Shown here in pieces: positions 47,955-55,635 of a stretch of DNA of 64,000 nt. The translations under genes were made by a program, and so were the position numbers. How positions within the stretch are numbered: position 1 is the stretch's first letter; every line of letters starts with the position of its first letter. The DNA lies in assembly GCA_003577245.1 (NCBI GenBank), contig QEVS01000008.1:48920-112919 (forward strand), given 5' to 3'. The notes under the pieces were generated by a model that was not told the DNA's origin, made no database searches, and saw only the letters and a program-made list of their open reading frames with translations. The DNA comes from a bacterium. Its GTDB lineage: Bacteria; Chloroflexota; Dehalococcoidia; Tepidiformales; Tepidiformaceae.

Positions 47955-48436
47955 TGCTCCAGCGCGTCCGGCAGTTCCGCGAGGCCTCTATCCTTCCCTC
48001 CGCGGCTGACTTCGACCTCGCGCGGAAATTCCTTGCGCCCGCCCTCCTTGCCCTCTTCGAAGCCCAGGCCCCACGCGACATCCGGCACTCGGTTCGCACT
48101 GCCCGCTGGCTCATTGACCGCGGCCATGATGAGCCGCACCTCATTGTGGCCGCCCTTCTCCATGATGCCGGCAAGGGCCGGCAGCGCCGGCGCGACCGGG
48201 TGGCCTACGTTGGCGCCGGCTGGCTTGGGGCCGCTTCCTGCCTCGGTTCGCCGGAATCGCGTTTCGAGCTGCGCAGGGCGGTTGAGCGAAGCCGCATTCA
48301 CAGCGAGGCCGGCGCGAACATGCTGACCCGGGCGGCCGCGCCTGCCCGCGTTGTGGAGCTTGTGCGCCTGCACCATGCCCCTGCCGCCGGCGATGTTATG
48401 CTAGCGCTACTGCAACAGGCGGACGCCTCAAGCTGA
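47954..48436 (+). CDS. HD-domain phosphohydrolase-like protein
   Basis: 160 residues. HSVRTARWLIDRGHDEPHLIVAALLHDAGK (about 41-72) gives the H...HD metal motif, and HHAPAAGD near 145 the terminal His/Asp ligands. The overall shape resembles small HD phosphohydrolases acting on nucleotides or cyclic nucleotides. Substrate unknown. It is coupled to the M50 gene and lies 23 bases before tyrA. Confidence 0.8.
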   Translation: MLQRVRQFREASILPSAADFDLARKFLAPALLALFEAQAPRDIRHSVRTARWLIDRGHDEPHLIVAALLHDAGKGRQRRRDRVAYVGAGWLGAASCLGSPESRFELRRAVERSRIHSEAGANMLTRAAAPARVVELVRLHHAPAAGDVMLALLQQADASS

Positions 48437-48459
48437 GGCCGCCGCGGCCCGGGGAATCA

Positions 48460-49503
48460 ATGGCTCAACCTCGCATCGCTATCATCGGCACAGGCCTCAT
48501 CGGTACTTCGATCGGGCTCGCCCTAATGTCTCGCAAGTCGCGCAACTACGAAGTGGTTGGCGCCGACCGCGATCGGGGCAACGCCCGCCAGGCGAAGAAG
48601 ATGGGGGCCCTCGACCGCGATGCAGGCTCGCTCGAAGAGGTGCTCTCCGGCGCCGGGATCGTGATCCTCGCGGTCCCCGTGCAGGCGGCCCGGCAGATCC
48701 TCCAGGAGTCCTCCCGCTACCTCACCGAAGGCGCAGTCGTCACCGATACCTGCAGCACCAAGGCCGACATCCTGCGCTGGGCCGAGGAGTTCCTGCCCGA
48801 ACACGTGCACTTCGTGGGTGGGCATCCCATGGCCGGGAAAGAGAAGAGCGGCCCCGCTGCCGCCAGCGCCGACCTGTTCAAGGACGCCACCTGGGCCGTC
48901 ACGCCTTCGCCGCGTGCCAACGAGGATGCCGTGCGCGCCGTTCTCGGCCTCGTCGAATCCCTTGGCGCAATCCCTCTCTACATCGATGCGGCCGAGCACG
49001 ACCAGTACGTGGCTGCCGTTAGCCACCTGCCCATCCTGGTTTCGGTTGCCCTCTTCCGCATGGTTCGCGACAGCGCCGGCTGGGAGGATGCATCCCTCCT
49101 TTCCGGCCCCGGCTTCCGCGATCTCACCCGCCTCGCCAGCGGCGACCCCACAATGGCACGCGACATCCTGGCCACGAACCGCGAGGCCGTGCTCCACTGG
49201 CTCCACCGCTTCCAGGATGAGCTCACCACCATCGGCAAGGCGATCGAGCTCGGCGGCCAGCCCGTAATGGACCTGCTTTCGAGCACGCAACTCGACCGCG
49301 ACACATTCGTTCTCCACCCGCCCTTTCGCCGCCGGCCCGAGGGTGTCGCCCCACCATCAGCCCAGGACGCGATCGGCCGTCTCTTCGTGGGCGGCCTTTA
49401 CGACCGCATGAAGGATATGTCGAATCGCCCGGCCGCTTCTCCGAGGGATAACGCCGAGCTCCGCCGCAAGCTGGGCGTCCCCGATGAGCCCGCTGAGCGT
49501 TAG
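48460..49503 (+). CDS. tyrA: Prephenate dehydrogenase
   Basis: 347 residues. RIAIIGTGLIGTSIGLALMSRKSRNYEVVGADRDRGNARQAKKMGALD is the NAD-binding domain. GIVILAVPVQAARQIL, VTDTCSTKADILRWAEEFLPEHVHFVGGHPMAGKEKSGPAAASADLFKDATWAV carries the catalytic His. It oxidatively decarboxylates prephenate to 4-hydroxyphenylpyruvate for tyrosine (arogenate is possible). No ACT domain is present. Its last 20 bases overlap aroA, so the two are coupled. Confidence 0.95.
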   Translation: MAQPRIAIIGTGLIGTSIGLALMSRKSRNYEVVGADRDRGNARQAKKMGALDRDAGSLEEVLSGAGIVILAVPVQAARQILQESSRYLTEGAVVTDTCSTKADILRWAEEFLPEHVHFVGGHPMAGKEKSGPAAASADLFKDATWAVTPSPRANEDAVRAVLGLVESLGAIPLYIDAAEHDQYVAAVSHLPILVSVALFRMVRDSAGWEDASLLSGPGFRDLTRLASGDPTMARDILATNREAVLHWLHRFQDELTTIGKAIELGGQPVMDLLSSTQLDRDTFVLHPPFRRRPEGVAPPSAQDAIGRLFVGGLYDRMKDMSNRPAASPRDNAELRRKLGVPDEPAER

Positions 49504-50794
49504 CCGCCCCGGGCGGATCCGGGCCGCAATCGACGTTCCGCCAGACAAGTCGATCTCCCATCGCGCCTTCATCTTCAACGCCATCGCCGATGGCCGCGCC
49601 ACCATCGAACACCCGCTCGACTCCCAGGACGTGCGCTCCACCGCCACCTGCCTGGCCGCCCTCGGTGTGGGAATCGACTGGCCAGCGGGCCGCGCCACGG
49701 CCACCGTCACCGGGCGCGGAATGCACGGTCTCTTCGAAAGCGAAGACGTCCTCGATTGCGGGAACAGCGGCACCACCATGCGGCTGCTCACGGGCCTGCT
49801 TTCGGCCCATCCGTTGCTGAGTGTCCTCACAGGCGATGCCTCCCTGAAGGCCCGCCCCATGGCTCGCGTGATTTCGCCTTTGCGCAAGATGGGGGCCCAC
49901 ATCCACGCCCGCAGGGGAGACACCCTCGCCCCTATCGTCATCAAAGGTGGCGACCTGGCCGGGATCGCCTACGACAGTCCCGTCGCCAGCGCCCAGGTGA
50001 AGTCCGCGCTGCTCCTTGCCGGGCTCTATGCAGATGGTGACACGAGCGTCAGCGAGCCCGGCCGGTCGCGGGACCACAGCGAACGGATGCTCTCAGCCAT
50101 GGGTGCGCCGCTCGTTGTTGAGGGTGCCACGGCTCGGGTCAGCCCCACCTCGCGACTCGAACCGCTTTCCCTGCGTGTTCCCGGCGACATATCGAGCGCC
50201 GCCCCCTGGCTCGTCCTTGCTGTCTGCCACTCTGACGCCGAGATCCTGGTGCGCGGCGTCAACACGAACTCCACCCGCACCGGCCTGCTCGATATCCTCC
50301 GGGCAATGGGCGCCGATTTCGAGCTCCTGGAGGAGCGCGCGGCAGGCGGCGAACCGGTCGCGGACCTGCTTGTCCGCTCCTCGCGTCTCAACGGGACCGT
50401 GGTCTCGGGTGAGCTGGTGCCGCGTGCGATCGACGAGCTTCCCCTCGTTGCCCTCCTGGGCTGCTTCGCCGAAGGCGAGACGATGGTGCGCGATGCGGCC
50501 GAGCTCAGGGCCAAGGAGTCCGACCGCATTGAGGCGCTCGTTCACATTCTTGGCCGCATGGGCGCCCGCGTGACCGCCCGGCCCGATGGGTTCACCATCC
50601 ATGGCCCCGTTCCGGGCCTCAGGGGTGCCCGGGTCGATGCCATCGGCGACCACCGCATGGGCATGCTCGCCGCGATCGCGGGCACGCTCGCGGAAGGCGA
50701 AACCCGCATCGACAACGACGCCGTGGGGGTCTCCTACCCCTCCTTCTTCCAGGATCTCGCCCGCGCCTGCGATGGAGCAGCGGCCCTGCCATGA
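49484..50794 (+). CDS. aroA: 3-Phosphoshikimate 1-carboxyvinyltransferase (EPSP synthase)
   Basis: 436 residues. The two-domain fold shows DVPPDKSISHRAFIFNAIADG (shikimate phosphate and PEP contacts), LDCGNSGTTMRLLTGLLS, ARPMARVISPLRKMGA, SAQVKSALLLAGLYADGDTSVSEPGRSRDHSERMLSAMG and AAELRAKESDRIEAL with HRMGM near the end. It joins PEP to shikimate-3-phosphate. The LDCGNSGT sequence (rather than LGNAGT) is the class II-like form. Overlaps tyrA and gmk. Confidence 0.97.
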   Translation: MSPLSVSRPGRIRAAIDVPPDKSISHRAFIFNAIADGRATIEHPLDSQDVRSTATCLAALGVGIDWPAGRATATVTGRGMHGLFESEDVLDCGNSGTTMRLLTGLLSAHPLLSVLTGDASLKARPMARVISPLRKMGAHIHARRGDTLAPIVIKGGDLAGIAYDSPVASAQVKSALLLAGLYADGDTSVSEPGRSRDHSERMLSAMGAPLVVEGATARVSPTSRLEPLSLRVPGDISSAAPWLVLAVCHSDAEILVRGVNTNSTRTGLLDILRAMGADFELLEERAAGGEPVADLLVRSSRLNGTVVSGELVPRAIDELPLVALLGCFAEGETMVRDAAELRAKESDRIEALVHILGRMGARVTARPDGFTIHGPVPGLRGARVDAIGDHRMGMLAAIAGTLAEGETRIDNDAVGVSYPSFFQDLARACDGAAALP

Positions 50795-51423
50795 GCGCCA
50801 ACCCGCTGGTAGTCGTCCTTCATGGCCCCTCTGGCGTGGGCAAGGACTCGGTGATCGACGAGCTCAGGCGCAAGACCGGCATCTTCCGCGCCACCAGCAC
50901 CACCAGCCGCCTCCCCCGCAAGAACGAAACCGATGGCGTGGACTACCACTTCGTCACGTCCGAAGAGTTCGAGCGGCGCATCGCCATGGGCGAATTCCTC
51001 GAACACGCGCGTGTCTACGGCGACTGGAAGGGACTCGAGAAGCGCGAAGTGCTCGTGCCACTGGCAGAAGGGCGCGACGTTATCATCCGGACCGACGTGC
51101 AGGGCGCTCGCCGCTGGCGGGAGGTCCTGGAAGGCGCAGTCTTCATCTTCCTCATGGCGGAGGACAGGGAAGCGCTCAGGGCACGGCTCATCGGGCGCGG
51201 CAGCGAGGACGGGGTTTCACTGGCGGCGCGCATCGGCGAGCTGGAAGACGAGCTCGATGACATGGAGAACAACGACTACATCGTCATCAACCACCATGGC
51301 CTGCTCGACGATACCGTCGCCGAAATCGATGCAATCATCGAGCGGGAACGGCAAAACCCGCACCGGCCCCGAGCAGGCGTCCGGGCGCCGGCGGCACCAC
51401 CGGCGCCCGGAGAGAACGATTGA
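50791..51423 (+). CDS. gmk: Guanylate kinase
   Basis: 210 residues. The P-loop is VVLHGPSGVGKDSVIDELRRK. TSTTSRLPRKNETDGVDYHFVTSEEFERRIAMGEFLEHARVYGDWKG is the GMP-binding domain. DVIIRTDVQGARRWREVLEGAVFIFLMAE and LEDMENNDYIVINHH-like LDDMENNDYIVINHH complete the family. The loop has Lys-Asp where Lys-Ser/Thr is commoner, a tolerated change. It phosphorylates GMP. Its ATG overlaps aroA (ATGA). Last gene of the operon. Confidence 0.95.
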   Translation: MSANPLVVVLHGPSGVGKDSVIDELRRKTGIFRATSTTSRLPRKNETDGVDYHFVTSEEFERRIAMGEFLEHARVYGDWKGLEKREVLVPLAEGRDVIIRTDVQGARRWREVLEGAVFIFLMAEDREALRARLIGRGSEDGVSLAARIGELEDELDDMENNDYIVINHHGLLDDTVAEIDAIIERERQNPHRPRAGVRAPAAPPAPGEND

Positions 51424-51500
51424 TCAGCAACCGGCGCCAGGAGCCACAGTCTCGAAGTTGTAGAGACATTCGCGGTGGGCTACTGACGGTGGGGTAGGTG

Positions 51501-51551
51501 GTGGAGGCAGACTTCTCTTGGTTCGAATCGAGAGAAGGGGGCGGCCTCCAC
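51501..51551 (+). other. Nested inverted repeat next to a transposase start
   Basis: GTGGAGGC (51501-51508) and GCCTCCAC (51544-51551) enclose a second imperfect palindrome, CTTCTCT to AGAGAAG (51512-51537). The structure ends one base before the ATG of the transposase fragment. It could be the terminator of the gmk operon or the hairpin many insertion sequences carry to stop read-through transcripts from being translated. Confidence 0.5.
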
Positions 51552-51552
51552 A

Positions 51553-51702
51553 ATGTCCGATGATGACGTACTTCACCGATTCCGCTTGGCTCTGTTCGCG
51601 CGGGCACGAGTGGTCGGGGTGACCGAGGCGTGCCACGAGTTCGGTGCGCATCGCTCAGAGCCTAACCCGTCGGGCAGGGAGTGCATCAACTGGCGCGGGT
51701 GA
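51553..51702 (+). pseudogene. Transposase N-terminal fragment (IS481/IS3-like)
   Basis: 49 codons: MSDDDVLHRFRLALFARARV, then VGVTEACHEFGAHRS, the helix-turn-helix that opens IS481/IS3-group transposases. The family sequence stops being recognisable after about residue 35 (where TxYxW is expected), and a stop follows at 51700. No integrase core with the DDE residues is found downstream. It marks the left boundary of the accessory region. Confidence 0.6.
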
Positions 51703-51709
51703 ACAGGCG

Positions 51710-51985
51710 TCAGGCGTTGGCCTGCCGGAGAGGGCCACGCCTGCACCGCGGCGCCAGTTCGGCCCCCTTGAGGACCATGGTCAGGCGCACGACCTTGCCG
51801 CGGGCGTCCCGGAACTTGATGTCCAGGTCGGCACCCGCGGCGGCCAGGAGACGCGCCATCGTGTCGAAGGTCGGAGAGGCTTCGGCCGCTTCGAGCCGCG
51901 CCACCTCCGGCTGCGTCATGCCGGCCAGCTTTGCGAGTGCGGCCTGCGACAGTCCCTTCTGACGTCGCAGCTCGGCGAGTTGCAC
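51710..51985 (-). CDS. XRE-family antitoxin-like protein without a partner
   Basis: 91 residues. LAELRRQKGLSQAALAKLAGMTQPEVARLEAAEASPTFDTMARLLAAAGADLDIKFRDA is the HigA/RelB-associated XRE fold with a C-terminal strand region, usual for antitoxins of RelE/HigB-type toxins. The toxin should lie next to it; upstream (51986-52145) I see only stop-interrupted frames, and downstream a transposase fragment. It therefore looks like an orphan left by rearrangement. The GTG start is assumed; a stop lies 13 codons upstream. Confidence 0.7.
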   Translation of the reverse strand: MQLAELRRQKGLSQAALAKLAGMTQPEVARLEAAEASPTFDTMARLLAAAGADLDIKFRDARGKVVRLTMVLKGAELAPRCRRGPLRQANA

Positions 51986-52145
51986 GGCGAACTCGAAGGC
52001 CGGCTGGCGCCGCAGCGGGTTTCAACAGGGATCGGTACCGGCCCTTCCTGTGCGAGGAGCGTTCTGGTGCCCCGAAATGCGTCAAGAGCTGTCGCGGCCG
52101 GGGGCGATGGTTTGCGGGTGCATCGCAGCGACAAGGAGATTGGCA

Positions 52146-52721
52146 ATGTCAGACGATGAAGAACTTGATGAGATGATCGAGGCGGCCCGGCTCCGGCAGG
52201 GTGTGTGCGCCGACTGCGGCGCGCCGCTGAAATCGCACGAGCCGATTTCGGCGTGGGGGCCAAACTTGATGTGCGGCCAATGCGGGACCAGGCATTGCCC
52301 GTTCTGCGGCGCCTACGTCTTCAACTGCATTCACTACCTGGGAACTACAGGTGACATCGATGCCGAGCTGGGCGGGTGCGAACTCGAGCCGCCTGAAATC
52401 GACCCGGAAAGCAGCGACGCCGACGAACTCGAGTCCCGTCTGGCAGCCAGGCTGGGCATTCACGTCGACCTCCTGGAGCACTTCAGGTCTTACCTCGAGG
52501 GAGAGGGCTGGGGGAGTTGGACTGAGACGCTCTTGCGCCAAGACATCCTGCAGGGCCACCTCGGTGAACCAGTCGTCTCACTGCCGTGGGAAGGATGGTG
52601 GCACGGCTCTTCCTGCGGGAGGGACCATTTTGCGATGAACGGTGGCCCGGCAAGGCGCCAGTTCGACGAGGTTTGGACGAAGGTGACGCAGGCGCTACTG
52701 GATGTCGTGAGCAATCGATAG
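52146..52721 (+). CDS. Zinc-ribbon protein of unknown function
   Basis: 191 residues, start ATG 52146 with AAGGAG seven bases upstream. The N-terminal 65 residues have three Cys pairs: CADCGAPL, CGQCGTRHCPFCGAYVFNC. This is a double zinc ribbon. An acidic linker (about 85-105) leads to an Asp/Trp-rich domain: HFRSYLEGEGWGSWTETLL and LPWEGWWHGSSCGRDHFAMNGGPARRQFDEVW. I do not recognise the family. It is alone on its strand in the accessory region. 52722-53035 (314 bases) holds no gene; only a TGAACG...CGTTCA inverted repeat near 52890 is notable. Confidence 0.6.
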   Translation: MSDDEELDEMIEAARLRQGVCADCGAPLKSHEPISAWGPNLMCGQCGTRHCPFCGAYVFNCIHYLGTTGDIDAELGGCELEPPEIDPESSDADELESRLAARLGIHVDLLEHFRSYLEGEGWGSWTETLLRQDILQGHLGEPVVSLPWEGWWHGSSCGRDHFAMNGGPARRQFDEVWTKVTQALLDVVSNR

Positions 52722-53035
52722 AGCCTGGAACGGACCAATCTGCCATCAAGGCTCGGAGCTTCTTCGCGTGGGCGGTGGGGACCGGAGTGCCGAGTCCGCT
52801 GCGCCCTCCGCGCAGGCGGGATCCGCAGCCTGATCCCGGTCCTCGAGGCGTCTTCAGCCCTGGTCTGTCAGCGGGGAGAGGTTCACCACTGAACGAACAT
52901 GGGCATCACCGTTCATTTGTACTAAAACGGGGGAGGGCTTCCCCTTCCGGCTGGTCGTCGACCTGCCCGGACGGCGGCGGTAGCAGCCTTGGGGGCGGGT
53001 TACATCACGCCGCCGCAGCCTGTTATCATGCACCC

Positions 53036-53278
53036 ATGATTCGAACGCAGGTCTCCCTGACCGAGGAACAGATGAAGCGCCTCCGCGTGGAAGCCCGACG
53101 TCGGCGCGTTTCCATTGCGGCCCTTGTCCGCGACGCGGTGGATCGGGCTGTCCCGGGCGAGGAAGCCGAGCGGTTCGCACGCATTGAGGCACTGTTGGCG
53201 GCGGCCGGCTCGGTCTCGTCCGGTTCGGGCACGGTCGCGACCGGGCACGATGATGTCCTCGGTGGGGACCGCTGGTGA
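53036..53278 (+). CDS. Ribbon-helix-helix antitoxin
   Basis: 80 residues. MIRTQVSLTEEQMKRLRVEARRRRVSIAALVRDAVDRAV is a CopG/Arc-type ribbon-helix-helix DNA-binding domain; the remaining 35 residues would bind and mask the toxin. It overlaps the PIN gene by four bases (GTGA), the normal order and coupling for a VapBC-like module. The dimer probably represses the promoter just upstream, where TGTTATCAT could serve as -10. Confidence 0.85.
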   Translation: MIRTQVSLTEEQMKRLRVEARRRRVSIAALVRDAVDRAVPGEEAERFARIEALLAAAGSVSSGSGTVATGHDDVLGGDRW

Positions 53279-53679
53279 CCATCTTCGTAGACTCCAGCGG
53301 GATCCTGGCGCTCGTCGACCGGGACGACCCGGCGCACGCCCGCGTCGTGGAGGCGTTCACGCTGGGGCGTTCCGAGGCGCTCGCGACTCACGCCTACGTC
53401 GTTGTCGAGACCCTCGCCGTCGCCCGCCGGCGCTTCGGTCCCGCCGTTGCGGCCGACCTGATCGACCGCGTCCTGCCGGCCATCGAGATCGCGCCGGTGG
53501 ATGCCACGCTTCACGCCGCCGCGATCGAAGCCTTCCGGAGCACGATCGAATCAGCGGTGTCACTCGTGGACCGGACGAGCTTTGCCTTCATGCGGCGTGA
53601 AGCAATCCAGCGTGCAATCGCCCTCGACGTCGACTTTCGGACCGCAGGCTTTGAGACGCTCCCTAGTGAGATCCCGTGA
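53275..53679 (+). CDS. PIN-domain toxin (VapC-like ribonuclease)
   Basis: 134 residues. IFVDSSGILALVDRDDPAHARV gives the first metal-binding Asp (Asp6). The Glu of VVVETLAVARRRFG (about 45) and VSLVDRTSFAFMRRE near 100 supply the later acidic residues, followed by ALDVDFRTAGF. PIN toxins cleave RNA, often tRNA or rRNA, when the antitoxin is lost. The GTG start overlaps the antitoxin gene. The pair is complete. Confidence 0.88.
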   Translation: MTIFVDSSGILALVDRDDPAHARVVEAFTLGRSEALATHAYVVVETLAVARRRFGPAVAADLIDRVLPAIEIAPVDATLHAAAIEAFRSTIESAVSLVDRTSFAFMRREAIQRAIALDVDFRTAGFETLPSEIP

Positions 53680-53803
53680 GGTTCATGCACGGGGGAACCC
53701 AGCTGTATCGGCACCTGTAACGCCTTCTGTAACCTGCATCAGGTCATGTATTTATTCCAGTAATATTTAGCTGGAACTACTTGACTTCACTTCTGGCGAG
53801 CCC

Positions 53804-53986
53804 ATGCATCGAGCCATCAAGCCGATGGGGCGCGCCATGGCGAAGCGAAACCGACAACCGTTCACCTTGCGGACAGAGTGGAAAGAAGGCCCGAGCAACC
53901 CTGCCTGGGAAGAGCTCTGGCGCCGCATCTTCGCCGGCCCGCTCCGCGGCTTCACTCTCGTCGAGCCCTCCTCGGACGACCGATGA
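53804..53986 (+). CDS. Small phage-type protein, unknown function
   Basis: 60 residues. The core FTLRTEWKEGPSNPAWEELWRRIF (about 21-44) has the WxxG....PAW..LW spacing of small proteins common in actinobacterial and Chloroflexi prophages. Its stop overlaps the RusA start (ATGA at 53983-53986), which supports translation. Nothing is known of its function. The 124 bases upstream (53680-53803) are AT-richer than the surroundings and probably hold the promoter. Confidence 0.55.
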   Translation: MHRAIKPMGRAMAKRNRQPFTLRTEWKEGPSNPAWEELWRRIFAGPLRGFTLVEPSSDDR

Positions 53987-54381
53987 CCTCGCTCGAACCG
54001 ACCATCCCATTCGCCGCGCACACCAAGCAGCGGCCCCGCTTCGGCCGCGGGCGCGCTTACACCCCGGCTGAGACGCGGAACTGGGAAGAGCTTCTCGCGT
54101 GGCGCTTCATCGAGCGTCACGGCCGCCCGAAGCTGACGTCCGCATTGCGCGTGGAGCTGTTCTTCGGGGGAGTCCAGTCCAACCAGGACATCGACAACCT
54201 GGCCAAGAGCTGCCTCGACGCATTGAATGGCATCGCCTTCGAAGACGACCGCCAGGTGGTCGAACTGGTCGCTCGAAAGGCCAGCGGCCGACAGCCACAG
54301 ACGGCCATCACGATCACCGAGGTCCGGCCGGGAACGCTTGCGTGCACCACTGGCGGCTCAGCGAGCCCGACGGTCCGATAG
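53983..54381 (+). CDS. RusA-family Holliday junction resolvase
   Basis: 132 residues. IPFAAHTKQRPRFGRGRAYTPAETRNWEELLA at the N-terminus and NQDIDNLAKSCLDALNGIAFEDDRQVVEL (about 65-95) are the RusA signature; its Asp residues (D-x-D-N....D and DDRQV) bind magnesium. RusA resolves four-way junctions in phage recombination and replication. It is coupled to the small gene before it, and marks this stretch as phage-derived. Confidence 0.88.
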   Translation: MTSLEPTIPFAAHTKQRPRFGRGRAYTPAETRNWEELLAWRFIERHGRPKLTSALRVELFFGGVQSNQDIDNLAKSCLDALNGIAFEDDRQVVELVARKASGRQPQTAITITEVRPGTLACTTGGSASPTVR

Positions 54382-54515
54382 GTCACGGGACCTGCCTTCA
54401 ATGCGGCGCGAGCCGGCGCTTCAGCAACGTCTTCTTCGGCGACGCGTCTGATCCCGCCGCCATTCGGCGCCGCATCCGGCCCTTCCGCGAGCGGCGCCAG
54501 TGCCGGGCTGGGTGA
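54342..54515 (+). CDS. Small CxxC phage-type protein
   Basis: 57 residues, GTG start inside the end of rusA. HHWRLSEPDGPIGHGTCLQCGASRRFSNVF is a pattern seen in short phage or element proteins, with one CxxC pair and an Arg-rich tail. It runs to one base before the ADP-ribosylglycohydrolase start, so the three genes from 53983 are contiguous. The start is weakly supported and function is unknown. Confidence 0.5.
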   Translation: MHHWRLSEPDGPIGHGTCLQCGASRRFSNVFFGDASDPAAIRRRIRPFRERRQCRAG

Positions 54516-55511
54516 ATGCGGCGCTTCGTCGAGTCCTTTGTCGCCGGTCCACCTGCCGCGCGTTCACGGGTCGTTGGTGCCGTACTCGGGGCAGCGGTGG
54601 GCGATGCGCTCGGTCACCCAACGGAGTTCCTGTCCCACCAGGCGATTAGGCGCCAGTACGGGCCGTCGGGCGTGACCGGCTTCGAACTCTGGTGGGAGCG
54701 AGATGGCCGGCGCTTCGCCCCCTACACCGACGACACGCAGATGGCCGAAATCGTCCTCCGCGCCCTTGTGGGCCATGGGAACAGCGCCTCAGCCATGGAT
54801 GCTGTGATGGAGGAAATCGCTACCGGGTTCGCCCACTGGAGCGTGGACCCGCAGGGCGGTCACAGGGCGCCGGGCAATGCCTGCATGCGTGGTGCCAGGC
54901 GCCTGCGCGACGGTGTGCACTGGCGCGAGGCCGGCGGGCCTGCCGACGGCGGCTGCGGCTCGGTGATGCGCGCCTACCCGTTTGGCCTGCTCTTCTACGC
55001 AGACATCGAGCGTGCTGAGCACTGGGCGATCGAGCATTCGCGCATGACGCACCAGGCCCCGATCGCTCTCGCGGCCTGCGCGGCCATGGCCGCCGGTGTC
55101 GTCCGCGAGGTCCAGGGCAGCGCGCCCGCGACTGTCCTCTCGGCGATGGTCGAGGCTGCTGGTCGCCACAACGCTGGGACCGCGAAGATGGCCGAAGCCG
55201 CCCTCGCCGACGCTGACAGGGGCGCGGATCCTGACGAGGTTCTCGGGCGCCTGGAGGGCTGGGCCGCGCACGAGGCCCTCACGGCGGCGATGTTTGTCGT
55301 GGCGCGCCATGAGCGGGACTTCCGCGCTGCGCTCCTTGAAGGTGCAAACGCAGCGGGCGATAGCGACAGCATCGCCACCCTGGTGGGCGCGTTACTCGGC
55401 GCCCGCCTCGGCATCGAAGCGCTCCCTGCAGACTGGATTCGGGACATCGAGCGGACTGACGAGCTTCGTGGGCTCGCGCAGGCCGCGGCCGACGCGCTCG
55501 TGATGCCTTAG
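54516..55511 (+). CDS. ADP-ribosylglycohydrolase family protein
   Basis: 331 residues of the all-helical DraG/ARH fold. GAVLGAAVGDALGHPTEF at the N-terminus, PYTDDTQMAEIVLRAL (first di-magnesium motif, about 70) and AAGDSDSIATLVGALLGARLG (second, about 285) are all present. It removes ADP-ribose from proteins, nucleic acids or small molecules. In mobile DNA, such enzymes can serve as immunity to ADP-ribosylating toxins or reverse host defence marks; no ADP-ribosyltransferase is in the window. The start is adjacent to the previous stop (TGAATG). Confidence 0.92.
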   Translation: MRRFVESFVAGPPAARSRVVGAVLGAAVGDALGHPTEFLSHQAIRRQYGPSGVTGFELWWERDGRRFAPYTDDTQMAEIVLRALVGHGNSASAMDAVMEEIATGFAHWSVDPQGGHRAPGNACMRGARRLRDGVHWREAGGPADGGCGSVMRAYPFGLLFYADIERAEHWAIEHSRMTHQAPIALAACAAMAAGVVREVQGSAPATVLSAMVEAAGRHNAGTAKMAEAALADADRGADPDEVLGRLEGWAAHEALTAAMFVVARHERDFRAALLEGANAAGDSDSIATLVGALLGARLGIEALPADWIRDIERTDELRGLAQAAADALVMP

Positions 55512-55635
55512 GGGCGGTTCCAACTTTTTCGCTGATCTTGCGCGCGTGAAGAGAGGGGAGGAGCGACGGTTCCGGGGCGAAGAGCCGCAGAGACTTGACC
55601 CGCCCCTCCCCCTCCGGCTCGTCGGCCCGTCTGTG

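Noticed and set aside
51510..51545. GGTTCGAATC resembling a tRNA T-arm after gmk
   Set aside because: The flanking bases form a nested palindrome, not a cloverleaf; there is no acceptor, D or anticodon arm, so it is not a tRNA or an att copy.
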